In this document: positions 26,922-35,977 of the stretch, piece by piece
How the letters are laid out: each line of letters opens with the position of its first letter
Position numbering within the stretch: position 1 is the first letter of the stretch
Assembly (NCBI RefSeq): GCF_900184255.1
Contig: NZ_LT854640.1
Location: 2,306,946-2,361,907 of the forward strand
Direction of reading: 5' to 3'
From: Haloimpatiens massiliensis
Lineage (GTDB): Bacteria; Bacillota; Clostridia; Clostridiales; Clostridiaceae
DNA: 54,962 bases
Made by a program: the position numbers and the translations under genes
The notes under the pieces: generated by a model
What the model was told of the DNA's origin: nothing
Database searches by the model: none
What the model saw: only the letters and a program-made list of their open reading frames with translations

Positions 26922-28685
26922 CTACATTTTTTCTGGAGCTTCCATTCCAAGAAGATCAAGTCCTGTCTCTAAAACATCCTTAGTAAGTAGTAAAAGCTTT
27001 ATCCATGACATCTTTTTATCTATATTTTCTTCTGAAATAATTTTATTATCATTGTAAAACTTATTAAACAGATTAGCTGTGTCATAAATATATTCACAAA
27101 TTCTGTTTGGGGCCTTATATGCAAAGGACTGCTCAACTGTATCATTGAAGGATGAAAGCTTTAACATTAAATCTCTTTCTACTCCACTATATGGCCTAAT
27201 AAATTTAGCTCCGTATTTACACATTTCATCAGCACTTTTATTTAAAATAGATTTAATTCTTACTACTGTATATAGTATATATGGTCCGGTATTTCCTTCA
27301 AAGGATGAAAATCTATCTAGATCAAATACATAATCCTTTGTAATTTGATTTGACAAGTCCCCATATTTCAAGGCCGCTAACCCAACCTTTCTTGAAATTT
27401 CCTCCATTTCAGCTTCGCCAATGGATTTGGTCTCTTTTAATTTTCCCTTTACATTACCTTTTATCATTTTTATTAAATCCTGGAGCCTCATTACCCCGCC
27501 CTCTCTTGTCTTGAAAGGCTTGCCATCCTTACCATTCATAGTACCAAAACCTATAAAGTCAAGTTTTAGCTTTTCACTTGCAATTTTGGTTTTTTCTGCA
27601 CATCTAAAAACCTGTTCAAAATGTAAGCCTTGTCTTTTATCAACAACATAAATTATTTGATCCGGATCATATTCCTTAATCCTCTCCCATATAGTAGCCA
27701 AATCTGTAGTGCTATAAAGGGTTGCTCCATCAGATTTAAGGAGTATAAATGGAGGTATTGTATAAGTGTCACCTTCCTTAGCAACATCAATGACTAGGGC
27801 TCCCTGGCTCTCATAGGGATAGTTATTTTCTTTAAGGTAATTTATCATTTCTCCTATATATTTCTGACTATCACTTTCTCCCTTCCACAGGTCAAACTCA
27901 ACATTTAGCTCTCCATAATTCTTTTTAAGGTCTGCAACAGAAACATTTAGTATATGTTTCCAAAGAGCAACATAACCAGCTCTTCCATTTTGCAGTTCAT
28001 AGGTTGCCTTCCTAGCTTCTTCCATAGCCTCTTCATCACTTTTAGCTAACTTGCTTGCTGCTGGATATATTTCCTCCAGTTCATCTATAGTAAAAGGAGC
28101 CTCCTTTGGATAATCTCCTTTAAAGCTTTCATCAAAATATGGCAAATCAGGCTTACGTCTTTGAACCTCAGAAATTACCATACCTATCTGCAATCCCCAG
28201 TCCCCTAGATGTACATCTCCTATGACATTATGCCCTAGGAACCTAGAAATTCTCTTTATACTCTCACCAATTATTGCTGCACGAAGATGCCCTACATGAA
28301 GGGGTTTTGCAACATTTGCTCCGCCATAATCAACAATTATAGTTAAAGGCTTTGTGGCCTCCGTACATCCAAGTTTTTTATCATTATGCATATTATTTAA
28401 ATAGTCTATTATGAAACTGTCTTTTAGTACAATATTTATAAAACCAGGCATGACAGCAGTAACAGCTTCAAACTCCTCATTATTCTTTAATTTCTCTACA
28501 ATTTCATTTGCAATGTTAATAGGCGGTTTCCTATATTTTTTTGCCGCTACCAAAGCTCCATTGCATTGAAATTGACAGAGATCAGGACGATTTGATACAT
28601 TAACCCTGCCATATTCTCTATCATATCCGCATTTTTCGAATTCTTCTTGAACCAGATTACTTAATTTCTTGATTAAATGTTCCAT
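26922..28685 (-). CDS. argS: Arginyl-tRNA synthetase
   Basis: 587 residues from the ATG at 28685, which has GGAAGGTGAG upstream; a TTG-initiated longer frame is not used. The N-terminal Add-1 tRNA-elbow domain (about 1-110) is followed by the class I catalytic core with KPLHVGHLRAA (HIGH motif) and a DALR-type anticodon domain at the end (VERDLMLKLSSF ... GLDLLGMEAPEKM). It charges tRNA-Arg. A T-box leader upstream places it under uncharged tRNA control. Confidence 0.96.
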   Translation of the reverse strand: MEHLIKKLSNLVQEEFEKCGYDREYGRVNVSNRPDLCQFQCNGALVAAKKYRKPPINIANEIVEKLKNNEEFEAVTAVMPGFINIVLKDSFIIDYLNNMHNDKKLGCTEATKPLTIIVDYGGANVAKPLHVGHLRAAIIGESIKRISRFLGHNVIGDVHLGDWGLQIGMVISEVQRRKPDLPYFDESFKGDYPKEAPFTIDELEEIYPAASKLAKSDEEAMEEARKATYELQNGRAGYVALWKHILNVSVADLKKNYGELNVEFDLWKGESDSQKYIGEMINYLKENNYPYESQGALVIDVAKEGDTYTIPPFILLKSDGATLYSTTDLATIWERIKEYDPDQIIYVVDKRQGLHFEQVFRCAEKTKIASEKLKLDFIGFGTMNGKDGKPFKTREGGVMRLQDLIKMIKGNVKGKLKETKSIGEAEMEEISRKVGLAALKYGDLSNQITKDYVFDLDRFSSFEGNTGPYILYTVVRIKSILNKSADEMCKYGAKFIRPYSGVERDLMLKLSSFNDTVEQSFAYKAPNRICEYIYDTANLFNKFYNDNKIISEENIDKKMSWIKLLLLTKDVLETGLDLLGMEAPEKM

Positions 28686-28700
28686 TTTCTCACCTTCCAA

Positions 28701-28933
28701 TAATTTTTAATACTTTTTTAATCTTTAAACATACATTCAAACACACAAAGACTTTTTAATAATTTTGTTTTTGCATGTTTAAACACACAAAGTTTTTTTA
28801 ATACTTTTTTCATAGTTACTTTTTACTATTTAGTTTTAAATAACTCATTAGCTTTCTAAAATTTAAAAGCATATGATTATACTACAAAAGTATTACATTA
28901 CTTGAATTATGAAATTTCTCTAGATTACTCCAA
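28701..28933. repeat. Repeat A copy 7 (left-end fragment, 28874-28921) in the argS leader
   Basis: TGATTATACTACAAAAGTATTACATTACTTGAATTATGAAATTTCTC matches the left end of repeat A, then stops against the T-box terminator. 28701-28870 also holds a duplicated AACACACAAAG...TTTTTAATA segment and otherwise nothing recognisable. Confidence 0.75.
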
Positions 28934-29345
28934 TAAAAAAACCCATCTCTTTACTTAGAGACGGGTGTAATTCCGCGGTACCACTCAAATTGACTAAAAC
29001 ATAGTCCACTCAAAACTTTAACGCAGCTTGCGACTTACCCTCACAAATTCACCTATACTAAAACCATGCTCTAAAGCCGTGCTGTACTTCAAAGTCATAC
29101 TGTACTTTAAAGGCGCGCTATACTTTATAAGCCCACTTGTTCATTGCTACATTGCTAGGCTCATTTGCTCATAGCTACTTTGCTAGGCTTATATAATCCG
29201 GCTACTTTACTGGGTTTATTTACTCATAGCTAGGTCTGCTCAGGCAGTTCCTCCCAGGTCCTTTTCACCACAATCTTTCTTGCAGAACTTCCACTCTGTT
29301 CCTGCTCGCTGTAAGAAATCTTCATGGCTACTTTCCTCTTCTTAG
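28934..29345 (-). promoter_or_regulatory. T-box riboswitch leader of argS, expanded by internal repeats
   Basis: The minus strand shows GAGTGGTACCGCGGAAT (28969-28985), then the terminator stem ACCCGTCTCT/AGAGATGGGT (28941-28966) and seven T. Stem I elements appear near 29230-29340. Between them (about 29060-29230) lie degenerate direct repeats (GCCTAGCAAAGTAGC, GCCTAGCAATGTAGC, CAGTAAAGTAGCC; AAAGTACAGTATG, AAGTACAGCACG), making the leader over 400 bases instead of about 250-300. Confidence 0.9.
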
Positions 29346-29412
29346 GATTTTTGGATATTCATTTGTTACCATATTATAGCCTAATACAACATAGTTGTAA
29401 ATATAAAACTTC

Positions 29413-30342
29413 TTAACCGTCCCCATTTTCCTTATTTATCCCCCATTCACATACTATTGTAATCTTATTATTTTCAAAATTAGATCTTATAGAGCCATTC
29501 ATCTTTTCCATTAAACTCTTTGCTATGGATAACCCAAGCCCTGTGCCTTGTCCTTTTCTAACTTTATCAGCCCTATAAAATCTATCAAACATATAGATAA
29601 CATCTTTCTCATCTATATATGTACATATATTCGAAATAGACAAAGTAACTGTGCCTCTAAATTCTTCTACGTTTATTTCAACATACTTTTGGGAATATTT
29701 TAATGTGTTAGAAAGCAAATTATCTATTATTCTCTCCAAACTATTTTTATCTCCATTTATGAAAATAGATTCCTTTGGGATATTTATAATAGGTTCTATT
29801 CCCTTTGTTTCAAAGGCTTCATAAAAAGATAAAATCTCATCCCGTATTATATTAGTTAAATTTAATTTTGTAATTTTTAATTTATAATCATTACTTTCTA
29901 TAAAAGCTAATTCAAAAAAATCGTTTATAAGAACATTTAATTTATCTGTTTTATTTTTTATTACCCCTAAAGCCTCTTCTTTATTTATCTCATCATTTTG
30001 AAGGAGTTTTAAATACCCAATTATTGATGTTAATGGAGTTCTTAAATCATGAGACATATTAGCTATACCTTGCTGTAATGTGTTTTCAAACTGAACTTTT
30101 TCCTGTTCACTTTTTCTATAAAGTTCTAAAAACTCATTAGTTTCATAGGCTAAATTTTCTATATCTTTATCATATATTTCAGTAGTAATTTTTTTACCTG
30201 TTTTCTTCTCTCTAAATTCTCTGATTTGCCTAGCAATATCCCTTATTTGTTTTTGATTTAATAATAATTTAATTAAAACTGTTATGAAACTTACTAAAAG
30301 CAAACTAAAAATTAAAATAACAATTATGTACATAATATTCAT
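29413..30342 (-). CDS. Histidine kinase (EnvZ/OmpR-type core), orphaned
   Basis: 309 residues. One membrane helix (3-26) and a short coiled linker lead to the H-box MSHDLRTPLTSI with His98, an N-box (DNLLSNTLKYS), a D/F region (MFDRFYRADK) and G2 GQGTGLGLS. No extracellular sensor. Such short kinases usually sit with a response regulator, an ABC ATPase and a permease; here only the permease is adjacent, and no regulator gene lies next to it. The C-terminus ends KENGDG, with the stop codon inside a REP-like motif, as in brnQ. Confidence 0.88.
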   Translation of the reverse strand: MNIMYIIVILIFSLLLVSFITVLIKLLLNQKQIRDIARQIREFREKKTGKKITTEIYDKDIENLAYETNEFLELYRKSEQEKVQFENTLQQGIANMSHDLRTPLTSIIGYLKLLQNDEINKEEALGVIKNKTDKLNVLINDFFELAFIESNDYKLKITKLNLTNIIRDEILSFYEAFETKGIEPIINIPKESIFINGDKNSLERIIDNLLSNTLKYSQKYVEINVEEFRGTVTLSISNICTYIDEKDVIYMFDRFYRADKVRKGQGTGLGLSIAKSLMEKMNGSIRSNFENNKITIVCEWGINKENGDG

Positions 30343-30389
30343 CCTTAAAAAGAAAATTATATTTTATGCATGTTTTCATACTATTTCAA

Positions 30390-31112
30390 TCACTTTATAT
30401 CTAATTTACTTAAATATTTTCTCAAAACCATAGTAATCACAAAAATTGTTACTAATGCTGAAACTACAGAGATTATAATTGCATTTTTAGGTGCAAATGG
30501 TGCTATGCCTATGGTAGCAGCTCTATATGGAAGAAAAGCAAATATATGCTCATTATTTAAAAGCATAGGAATAAACATCACAACCGGTGAAGCTAAGGTT
30601 ACTATAATACTTTTTGATATAACAGAAACAGCTGCTATTATTAATGTAGTGGCAATGCTACAAAGTAATTCAATAAATATTATTCTAATTAAATATAAAC
30701 CTAAATTAATTTCACCAAAATCATTAAAACCATAAACAGCAGAAAAAATTATTCCCATAATAACCACTGTAACTAATTCCATAAACAAAGAGTAAATTAT
30801 ATAAACTATTATTTTACTTAATATAACTTTACTTCTACTATATCCATAGGTAAAAGTCATATTTATAGTATTATGTTCAAAATCACTGGCTACAAAAACC
30901 CCAGCAAATGCAGCATATAAAAAATTAATTAAAATTTGAAATTGTAAAAAGAATACTACAGCATTTATCCCTGAAACAGTCCTATGTGCATTGGCTTCTT
31001 TTATAATAATATATGAAATTGAAACTCCAAGCAAAGCCCACAGAAACATTATTCCAACAAAGTATTTACTTCTTTTTATTTTATAAAATTCTCCTCTAAT
31101 TAAATTAATCAT
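30390..31112 (-). CDS. ABC-2 type permease subunit without adjacent ATPase
   Basis: 240 residues, six membrane helices, beginning MINLIRGEFYKIKRSKYF, the usual N-terminus of ABC-2 permeases in Clostridium multidrug or bacitracin-type systems, with DFEHNTINMTFTYGYSRSKV after the second helix. It needs an ATPase partner that is not encoded nearby. Immediately upstream is a TnpB element, so an ATPase and response regulator may have been lost or displaced there. Runs with the kinase downstream (48-bp gap). Confidence 0.85.
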   Translation of the reverse strand: MINLIRGEFYKIKRSKYFVGIMFLWALLGVSISYIIIKEANAHRTVSGINAVVFFLQFQILINFLYAAFAGVFVASDFEHNTINMTFTYGYSRSKVILSKIIVYIIYSLFMELVTVVIMGIIFSAVYGFNDFGEINLGLYLIRIIFIELLCSIATTLIIAAVSVISKSIIVTLASPVVMFIPMLLNNEHIFAFLPYRAATIGIAPFAPKNAIIISVVSALVTIFVITMVLRKYLSKLDIK

Positions 31113-31395
31113 TATCCCTACCTGGTTCTAAAAACATGTACAAATGTACTCATATTAGATAATTCGCACTTATCACACCTTATGGTGGCTTAAAGTCTTG
31201 GATGTACCAGTTCGTAAAATCTTTTAAATATTTCAATTTAAAATCATTTACTATCCTACAACCGTATTTTAAAATTTTACAATGAAAGAATTATTTAACC
31301 CTCATTTCTGATAAAATGCATGCTCTATTTTCATAGGGTACATACATTTGTGATTAAATATTCCTTTATATTTATATCATTTACATCAATTTAAA
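31113..31395 (-). ncRNA. Possible omegaRNA / right-end region downstream of tnpB
   Basis: 283 bp between the tnpB stop and the permease start. TnpB guide RNAs are read from the 3' end of tnpB into the element's right end. On the minus strand this region has partly complementary words (GGTACATCC, GGTGTGATAAG, GAGTACATTTGTAC) that could fold, but no boundary is established. Confidence 0.35.
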
Positions 31396-32784
31396 TTAAC
31401 TAACTCCATTTTCTAAAATCTCTTTAACTTTTTTATAATTTGTATACAACGTAATTTCTTTATCATATTTTCTTTTTAATATATTTTTACTTGCATTAGT
31501 ATCAGAATGAATTTCACCACATTTAGGACAAGTAAACACATCACCATATCTTTTACCAAAACTTCCACATACATTACAAACTTTGCTTGTATAAGCTGGA
31601 TTAATATAAATATATTTAATCCTATTGTAATTACACTTATATTCTAGCCTTTCTCTTATATATCCCTTTATCCACCTTGATAATTTACGTTTTACTGATT
31701 TAGGATACCTATCATTCCAATTAACAAAATCTAGATTTTCCATAACTATTTCAGTAGGTTTTTCTATATTTATTAACTGATTTAGTGAATAATTTATATA
31801 GGCTTTAACAGTTTGGTCATGCTTCTTTTTATTGTGATTATATTTTACTTTACCTAAGTTATTTTCTTTTATGGTATTGGCTTTCTTAATATTGTCTTGT
31901 TCTAAATATTGACTATATAAAGCCCAAAATCTATTTCTATTTTCATTAACTTTACTTAATCTTTCAGTTTCCTTATTAAGATAATTATTAATATTTTCAC
32001 CATAAAATTCATCGCTTGATACTGCAAACAAATATCTATAACCTTTATCTATTCCTATGATATTTTCTTTATTGTGATTTACCTTTGTTTTAATTTTTAA
32101 AGGACAGTCAATTTCTATTTTATTATCTATTCTTTTAACTGTCAGGGTTCTATCATATTGATTGTTATCAGTTAATTTAATAGATAATCTTTTGCCTTTC
32201 TTAGTAGATGTAATATTTATACATCCATCTTTATACCTATATAAACCTGTATCAATAGAAAATGCTCTTCCGGTTTTAGAATATGGTATCTTTTCTTTAT
32301 ATCTTCTTGTATATCTTTTAATAAGACTATTAAGATATTTATAATTTAAGTTTTTATGTCTAAATATTTTAGGAATCTCAAAAGATTTATTCGTTAATAC
32401 TTTATAATAATAATCATTGAATTTAAGAATATAATTAATATAATGCCTATCTTCATTTGATAAATTATTATTTGCTTTACATTGTTCTTTAACTCTATTC
32501 TTGATATTAGTCCACTCAGTTTTAATATTTCCAAAAGCTTCACTTAAAGCTAATTTCCAATATCTCGCAGGTAATTTCCATTGTTCTGCAAATTCTGTTT
32601 TTACCCACCCATCTCTTATTTGTCTATCTTTTTTTAATAATGGGATACTATTAATTCCGCTATATCTTGAATATACATAATTCTTTACATTTCTATAGTT
32701 GTTTCCTATAAATGATAATTCTTTTATTATGTTATCATCTAATTCATGAGAATATTGTTTTACTGTTTTAATCATAGTACCCAT
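31396..32784 (-). CDS. tnpB: TnpB-like RNA-guided nuclease, stand-alone
   Basis: 462 residues of the IS200/IS605-IS607 TnpB family. The RuvC active site appears intact: Asp246 (GIDKGYRYLFAV), Glu349 (MENLDF) and Asp428 (HSDTNASKN). The zinc finger Cys403, Cys406, Cys419, Cys422 lies between the last two. GAGGTGA precedes the ATG. No TnpA recombinase lies beside it, so movement would need one in trans. It differs clearly from the TnpB at 54401. Cleavage would be directed by an RNA from its 3' flank. Confidence 0.9.
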   Translation of the reverse strand: MGTMIKTVKQYSHELDDNIIKELSFIGNNYRNVKNYVYSRYSGINSIPLLKKDRQIRDGWVKTEFAEQWKLPARYWKLALSEAFGNIKTEWTNIKNRVKEQCKANNNLSNEDRHYINYILKFNDYYYKVLTNKSFEIPKIFRHKNLNYKYLNSLIKRYTRRYKEKIPYSKTGRAFSIDTGLYRYKDGCINITSTKKGKRLSIKLTDNNQYDRTLTVKRIDNKIEIDCPLKIKTKVNHNKENIIGIDKGYRYLFAVSSDEFYGENINNYLNKETERLSKVNENRNRFWALYSQYLEQDNIKKANTIKENNLGKVKYNHNKKKHDQTVKAYINYSLNQLINIEKPTEIVMENLDFVNWNDRYPKSVKRKLSRWIKGYIRERLEYKCNYNRIKYIYINPAYTSKVCNVCGSFGKRYGDVFTCPKCGEIHSDTNASKNILKRKYDKEITLYTNYKKVKEILENGVS

Positions 32785-32900
32785 TATTATTCACCTCGCT
32801 TGTATACTATACTTTTATATTATATAGTATACCCATCCTAGCCCTTTCATTTGCAACATTATAAAAATAATGCACTTATTTTATAAGGTGATTTTTTTAA

Positions 32901-33021
32901 ATTAAGGTTACTACTCCAAAAGAAATTAATGAACAATTGAAAATTAAAGTTTAATAAAGAACAACATTTTGTAAATAATTACGTTTATACTTTAATTGTT
33001 AAAGATTTAGAAAATAAATAA
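32901..33021 (+). pseudogene. Small gene remnant with frameshift
   Basis: Two adjoining frames read VTTPKEINEQLKIK and then, after a one-base shift at about 32949, NKEQHFVNNYVYTLIVKDLENK followed by a stop. The continuity suggests the tail of a degraded gene; the family is not recognised. It lies between tnpB and a full repeat A copy. Confidence 0.35.
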
Positions 33022-33023
33022 AT

Positions 33024-33334
33024 TGATTATCCCACAAAAACATTACATTACTTGAATTATGAAATTTCTATGGAATGACTTTCATAAGAAGCGAAAGAAC
33101 TGTTTAAATTTAATTTTAGAAATTCTTCTTTTAGACAGATAAAATTATCGTAACCCTTAAAAGGACGCCAGGCTAGCGAACCTGAGGCAGGACGCTAAAT
33201 GTGAGCGTTAGATAATTTTATATGGCTAAAAGATTAGAATTTCTTAAATTAAATTTATTGTTCCGAGCTTCTATGCAAGTCATGGAAGAGAAATTTCATA
33301 ATTCTACCACATTGTACCTTATTGTGGTTTAATC
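33024..33334. repeat. Repeat A copy 8, full length
   Basis: About 311 bp with TGATTATCCCACAA and TTGTGGTTTAATCA ends and the full core (33145-33215). The core carries changes (GTAACCCTTAAAAGG, CGCTAAATG) relative to copies 2 and 4. No flanking duplication was seen, so it is older or rearranged. Confidence 0.9.
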
Positions 33335-33351
33335 ACAATATAGTAAAATTA

Positions 33352-33379
33352 ATACCAGCAAACCTATCTTTGCTGGTAT
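33352..33379 (-). terminator. Hairpin downstream of the NisI-like lipoprotein gene
   Basis: ATACCAGCAAA and TTTGCTGGTAT are perfect 11-bp arms with a six-base loop; a T-rich stretch follows on the minus strand. Confidence 0.65.
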
Positions 33380-33511
33380 CTTTATGGCATCTTTGTAGTT
33401 GGAATCTGCCTTTGTTTATATTAATTTTTATGCATTTTTTGTACGTTACCAAAAATATATTTTCTAATTTTTACTGACTTAAATTGTGGTGCACTCTACC
33501 TTTATCCTTGT

Positions 33512-33964
33512 TTATTTCTTTATCTCTGCTTTTCTAAGGTTTTGATTTACAACAATAGCAATAACCTCCTTAGAATCCGTATTCTTAACATTATATATCC
33601 ATCCAAAATTCAAATCAATTCTCTCTTTCTTTAAATCTTCTGATGGAACTACATAAATCTTTCTAAGTTCTTCTTTACTTAACTTTTTATTATTGGCATC
33701 TATTGTAACACGCTGAGAAATCCTCCCTATAGGCTTATCTAAATCATCAACAGCAAATGACTCTTCTTTAATACAGTAAACCCTGCCTTCATAGGAAACC
33801 TCCTTAAAATTTTCTTCATTCAAAATATACTTTGGCAGATTCTTTTCAATTTCCATATTTTTACGAGCATTAGTTGCAAGTTTCTTTATTTTTGAGCAAC
33901 CTAATAAGCTAATACATGAAAGAACTAAAAGTAAAGTTATTACAAAGCCCACTAGTTTTTTCAT
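33512..33964 (-). CDS. NisI/SpaI-like immunity lipoprotein
   Basis: 150 residues from the ATG at 33964. Signal peptide with lipobox LLGC at about 20-23, then an extracytoplasmic domain of about 125 residues with FKEVSYEGRVYCIKEE, KPIGRISQRV and the closing FGWIYNVKNTDSKEVIAIVVNQNLRKAEI, which resembles lantibiotic self-immunity lipoproteins of the NisI/SpaI kind. It is encoded right after a BceAB-type transporter, whose role is antimicrobial peptide resistance, which supports the call. No lantibiotic precursor was seen nearby. Confidence 0.7.
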   Translation of the reverse strand: MKKLVGFVITLLLVLSCISLLGCSKIKKLATNARKNMEIEKNLPKYILNEENFKEVSYEGRVYCIKEESFAVDDLDKPIGRISQRVTIDANNKKLSKEELRKIYVVPSEDLKKERIDLNFGWIYNVKNTDSKEVIAIVVNQNLRKAEIKK

Positions 33965-34049
33965 TTCACACACTTCCCATTCTATTTACCTATTCTTCTT
34001 TTAATATTTACATAATTCAATTTTCCCAGTTATAAAATAAAAATATAGA

Positions 34050-34070
34050 AGTTCTTAACCGTCCCCAGTT
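34050..34070. repeat. REP-like motif after the bceB-like gene
   Basis: AAGTTCTTAACCGTCCCC, one copy of the dispersed motif, lies 10 bp past the permease stop. Confidence 0.75.
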
Positions 34071-34078
34071 TTCCCTTG

Positions 34079-35977
34079 CTATTCCACAGTCTTTACGTAG
34101 GAATTCAAGGTGACAAAGTAGTATAAACAATAGATTGCAGCATATACAAGGGATATTACTGCGTAGCTCTTCATAAGATCAAGGAACATCATTTTCTCAA
34201 GAGCATAAGTTGCAGGATATGTGCTTATAATTGCAACCACAAGTGGTGCTCCAAATAAAACTAATAATTCTTTTGATATTGCCTTCTTTATTTCTTTTTT
34301 ACTTACTCCTATATTTCTAAGAATCTTATATTTACTCTTATCTTCTCTAGCTTCCATGGTCATTTTAAAATATATTATGCTTCCTGTAGCCATGATGAAT
34401 AATATTCCTATAAATAGACCTATGAAAGCCATCATTCCTAAAAGCTTTAATCCATCGCTGTAATGATCATAAAATGTACGCAGTCCACTATCTTTAGACA
34501 TGTTTTTAGCTAAATCATCTACAAATTTTCCAGAAGAAAAATCATCTTTAAAAGTGTATCCTGTCATACTAATAATGTTTCTTTTACTAACATTGTTTTT
34601 CATTTCATTATATACATTATCTGTAACTACCACAGTCTTATTAAAATGATCCAACGATATAAATGGCGTTCCATCTGATCCTGCCACATTCATTTTATAG
34701 TCCTTTTTTCCAACTTTCAAAGTAATTTTTTCACTTGAAACTACTTCATTTTGGACGAAATTATTAATTTGAATAAAATAGCAATCACTATCAGATTTAA
34801 GGTTAGCTTTACGTTCAATGCCCTCATGCTCACTTAATTTATCAAATTTACTTTCATTTATTACATAAAAATTTCGTGTTATTTCTGAACTTTTATCAAC
34901 CTCTACAATGTTAAGAAACTCAATATTATCTTTATACTTAACTGATATTTCATTATGGTTTTTTAATATGCTATCAAAATTACTCTGAGCCTTGTCCACA
35001 TTAAAATATTCTACAGACAGAGGTCTCATGTATCTTGAATTCTGTTCACATCTTGTATAAGTTCCTACGCAAGTAACAAGTGCGCAAAGTGCCACTGTTG
35101 TAGTTATTGCTATTGTGCTAAGTGCACCTGCATTGCCCCTATATCTATAATATAACTGAGACACTGATATAAGTTTTGTACCTCTAAAAAGCTTCCTCTC
35201 ATTTTTCTTATTTATATGAATTATTAAAGATGTAGTAGATGTAAAAAATAATATTATTCCTGCTACAACTAAAAGCACTACTATAGGTGACTTTGTAATA
35301 TCTGTAGGCAACTTTTTAATAGCTATATAATAGCCTACACCCATAGAAATCATAGCCAATATACCAAATACAATGGTAACAAAAGACACTTTAAGTCCCT
35401 TCTCCACCTTTTTTGATGCATTAAAAAGATCTATAAGATTGCTTTTCCTTACCACAAATGCTCCATGTACTGTTATTACCGCAAAAATTCCTAAAAATAT
35501 TAAAACAGAAATTTTTAATGCCTTTAAATTCCACTGAAAAGGCACATCTGCTGAAACCTTAATTATAAAAAATAGAAGCATGATGAAAAACTTTGTAAAT
35601 ACTAATCCCAATATAACTCCTGTTACTAGAGATGCTAGCATTATCAATATATTTTCTAAAAAATTTAGTCTAGATACTTGCTTTTTAGACATACCTAGCA
35701 GCATATATGTGGCAAATTCTTTCTTTCTCGATTTAATAAAAAATGAGTTAGAATACCATATGAAAAAAGCTGAAAACAATGCAATCATAGTGGCTCCCAC
35801 ATTAAAAAGTATTATAAACTTTTTTACTCCGCCTAAATTGTCCTGTATATTTTTGCTGTATAAAATAGACATAAAAAGATAAACAATAAAAACACTGAAG
35901 GATGAACTTAAAAAATAAGCCCAATAATTTTTAAAATTACTCCTAATATTTCTAATGGCCATTCTAAATATTTTCAT
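34079..35977 (-). CDS. BceB-type ABC transporter permease
   Basis: 632 residues from the ATG at 35977, with GGAGGTGA upstream; the frame extends nine bases further into that site. Ten membrane helices with an FtsX-like fold and a large extracytoplasmic domain (about residues 320-520) between helices 7 and 8, the hallmark of the BceAB family that frees lipid II-cycle intermediates from peptide antibiotics and signals to a BceS-type kinase. It overlaps the ATPase gene by 14 bases. No two-component genes adjoin it. Confidence 0.92.
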   Translation of the reverse strand: MKIFRMAIRNIRSNFKNYWAYFLSSSFSVFIVYLFMSILYSKNIQDNLGGVKKFIILFNVGATMIALFSAFFIWYSNSFFIKSRKKEFATYMLLGMSKKQVSRLNFLENILIMLASLVTGVILGLVFTKFFIMLLFFIIKVSADVPFQWNLKALKISVLIFLGIFAVITVHGAFVVRKSNLIDLFNASKKVEKGLKVSFVTIVFGILAMISMGVGYYIAIKKLPTDITKSPIVVLLVVAGIILFFTSTTSLIIHINKKNERKLFRGTKLISVSQLYYRYRGNAGALSTIAITTTVALCALVTCVGTYTRCEQNSRYMRPLSVEYFNVDKAQSNFDSILKNHNEISVKYKDNIEFLNIVEVDKSSEITRNFYVINESKFDKLSEHEGIERKANLKSDSDCYFIQINNFVQNEVVSSEKITLKVGKKDYKMNVAGSDGTPFISLDHFNKTVVVTDNVYNEMKNNVSKRNIISMTGYTFKDDFSSGKFVDDLAKNMSKDSGLRTFYDHYSDGLKLLGMMAFIGLFIGILFIMATGSIIYFKMTMEAREDKSKYKILRNIGVSKKEIKKAISKELLVLFGAPLVVAIISTYPATYALEKMMFLDLMKSYAVISLVYAAIYCLYYFVTLNSYVKTVE

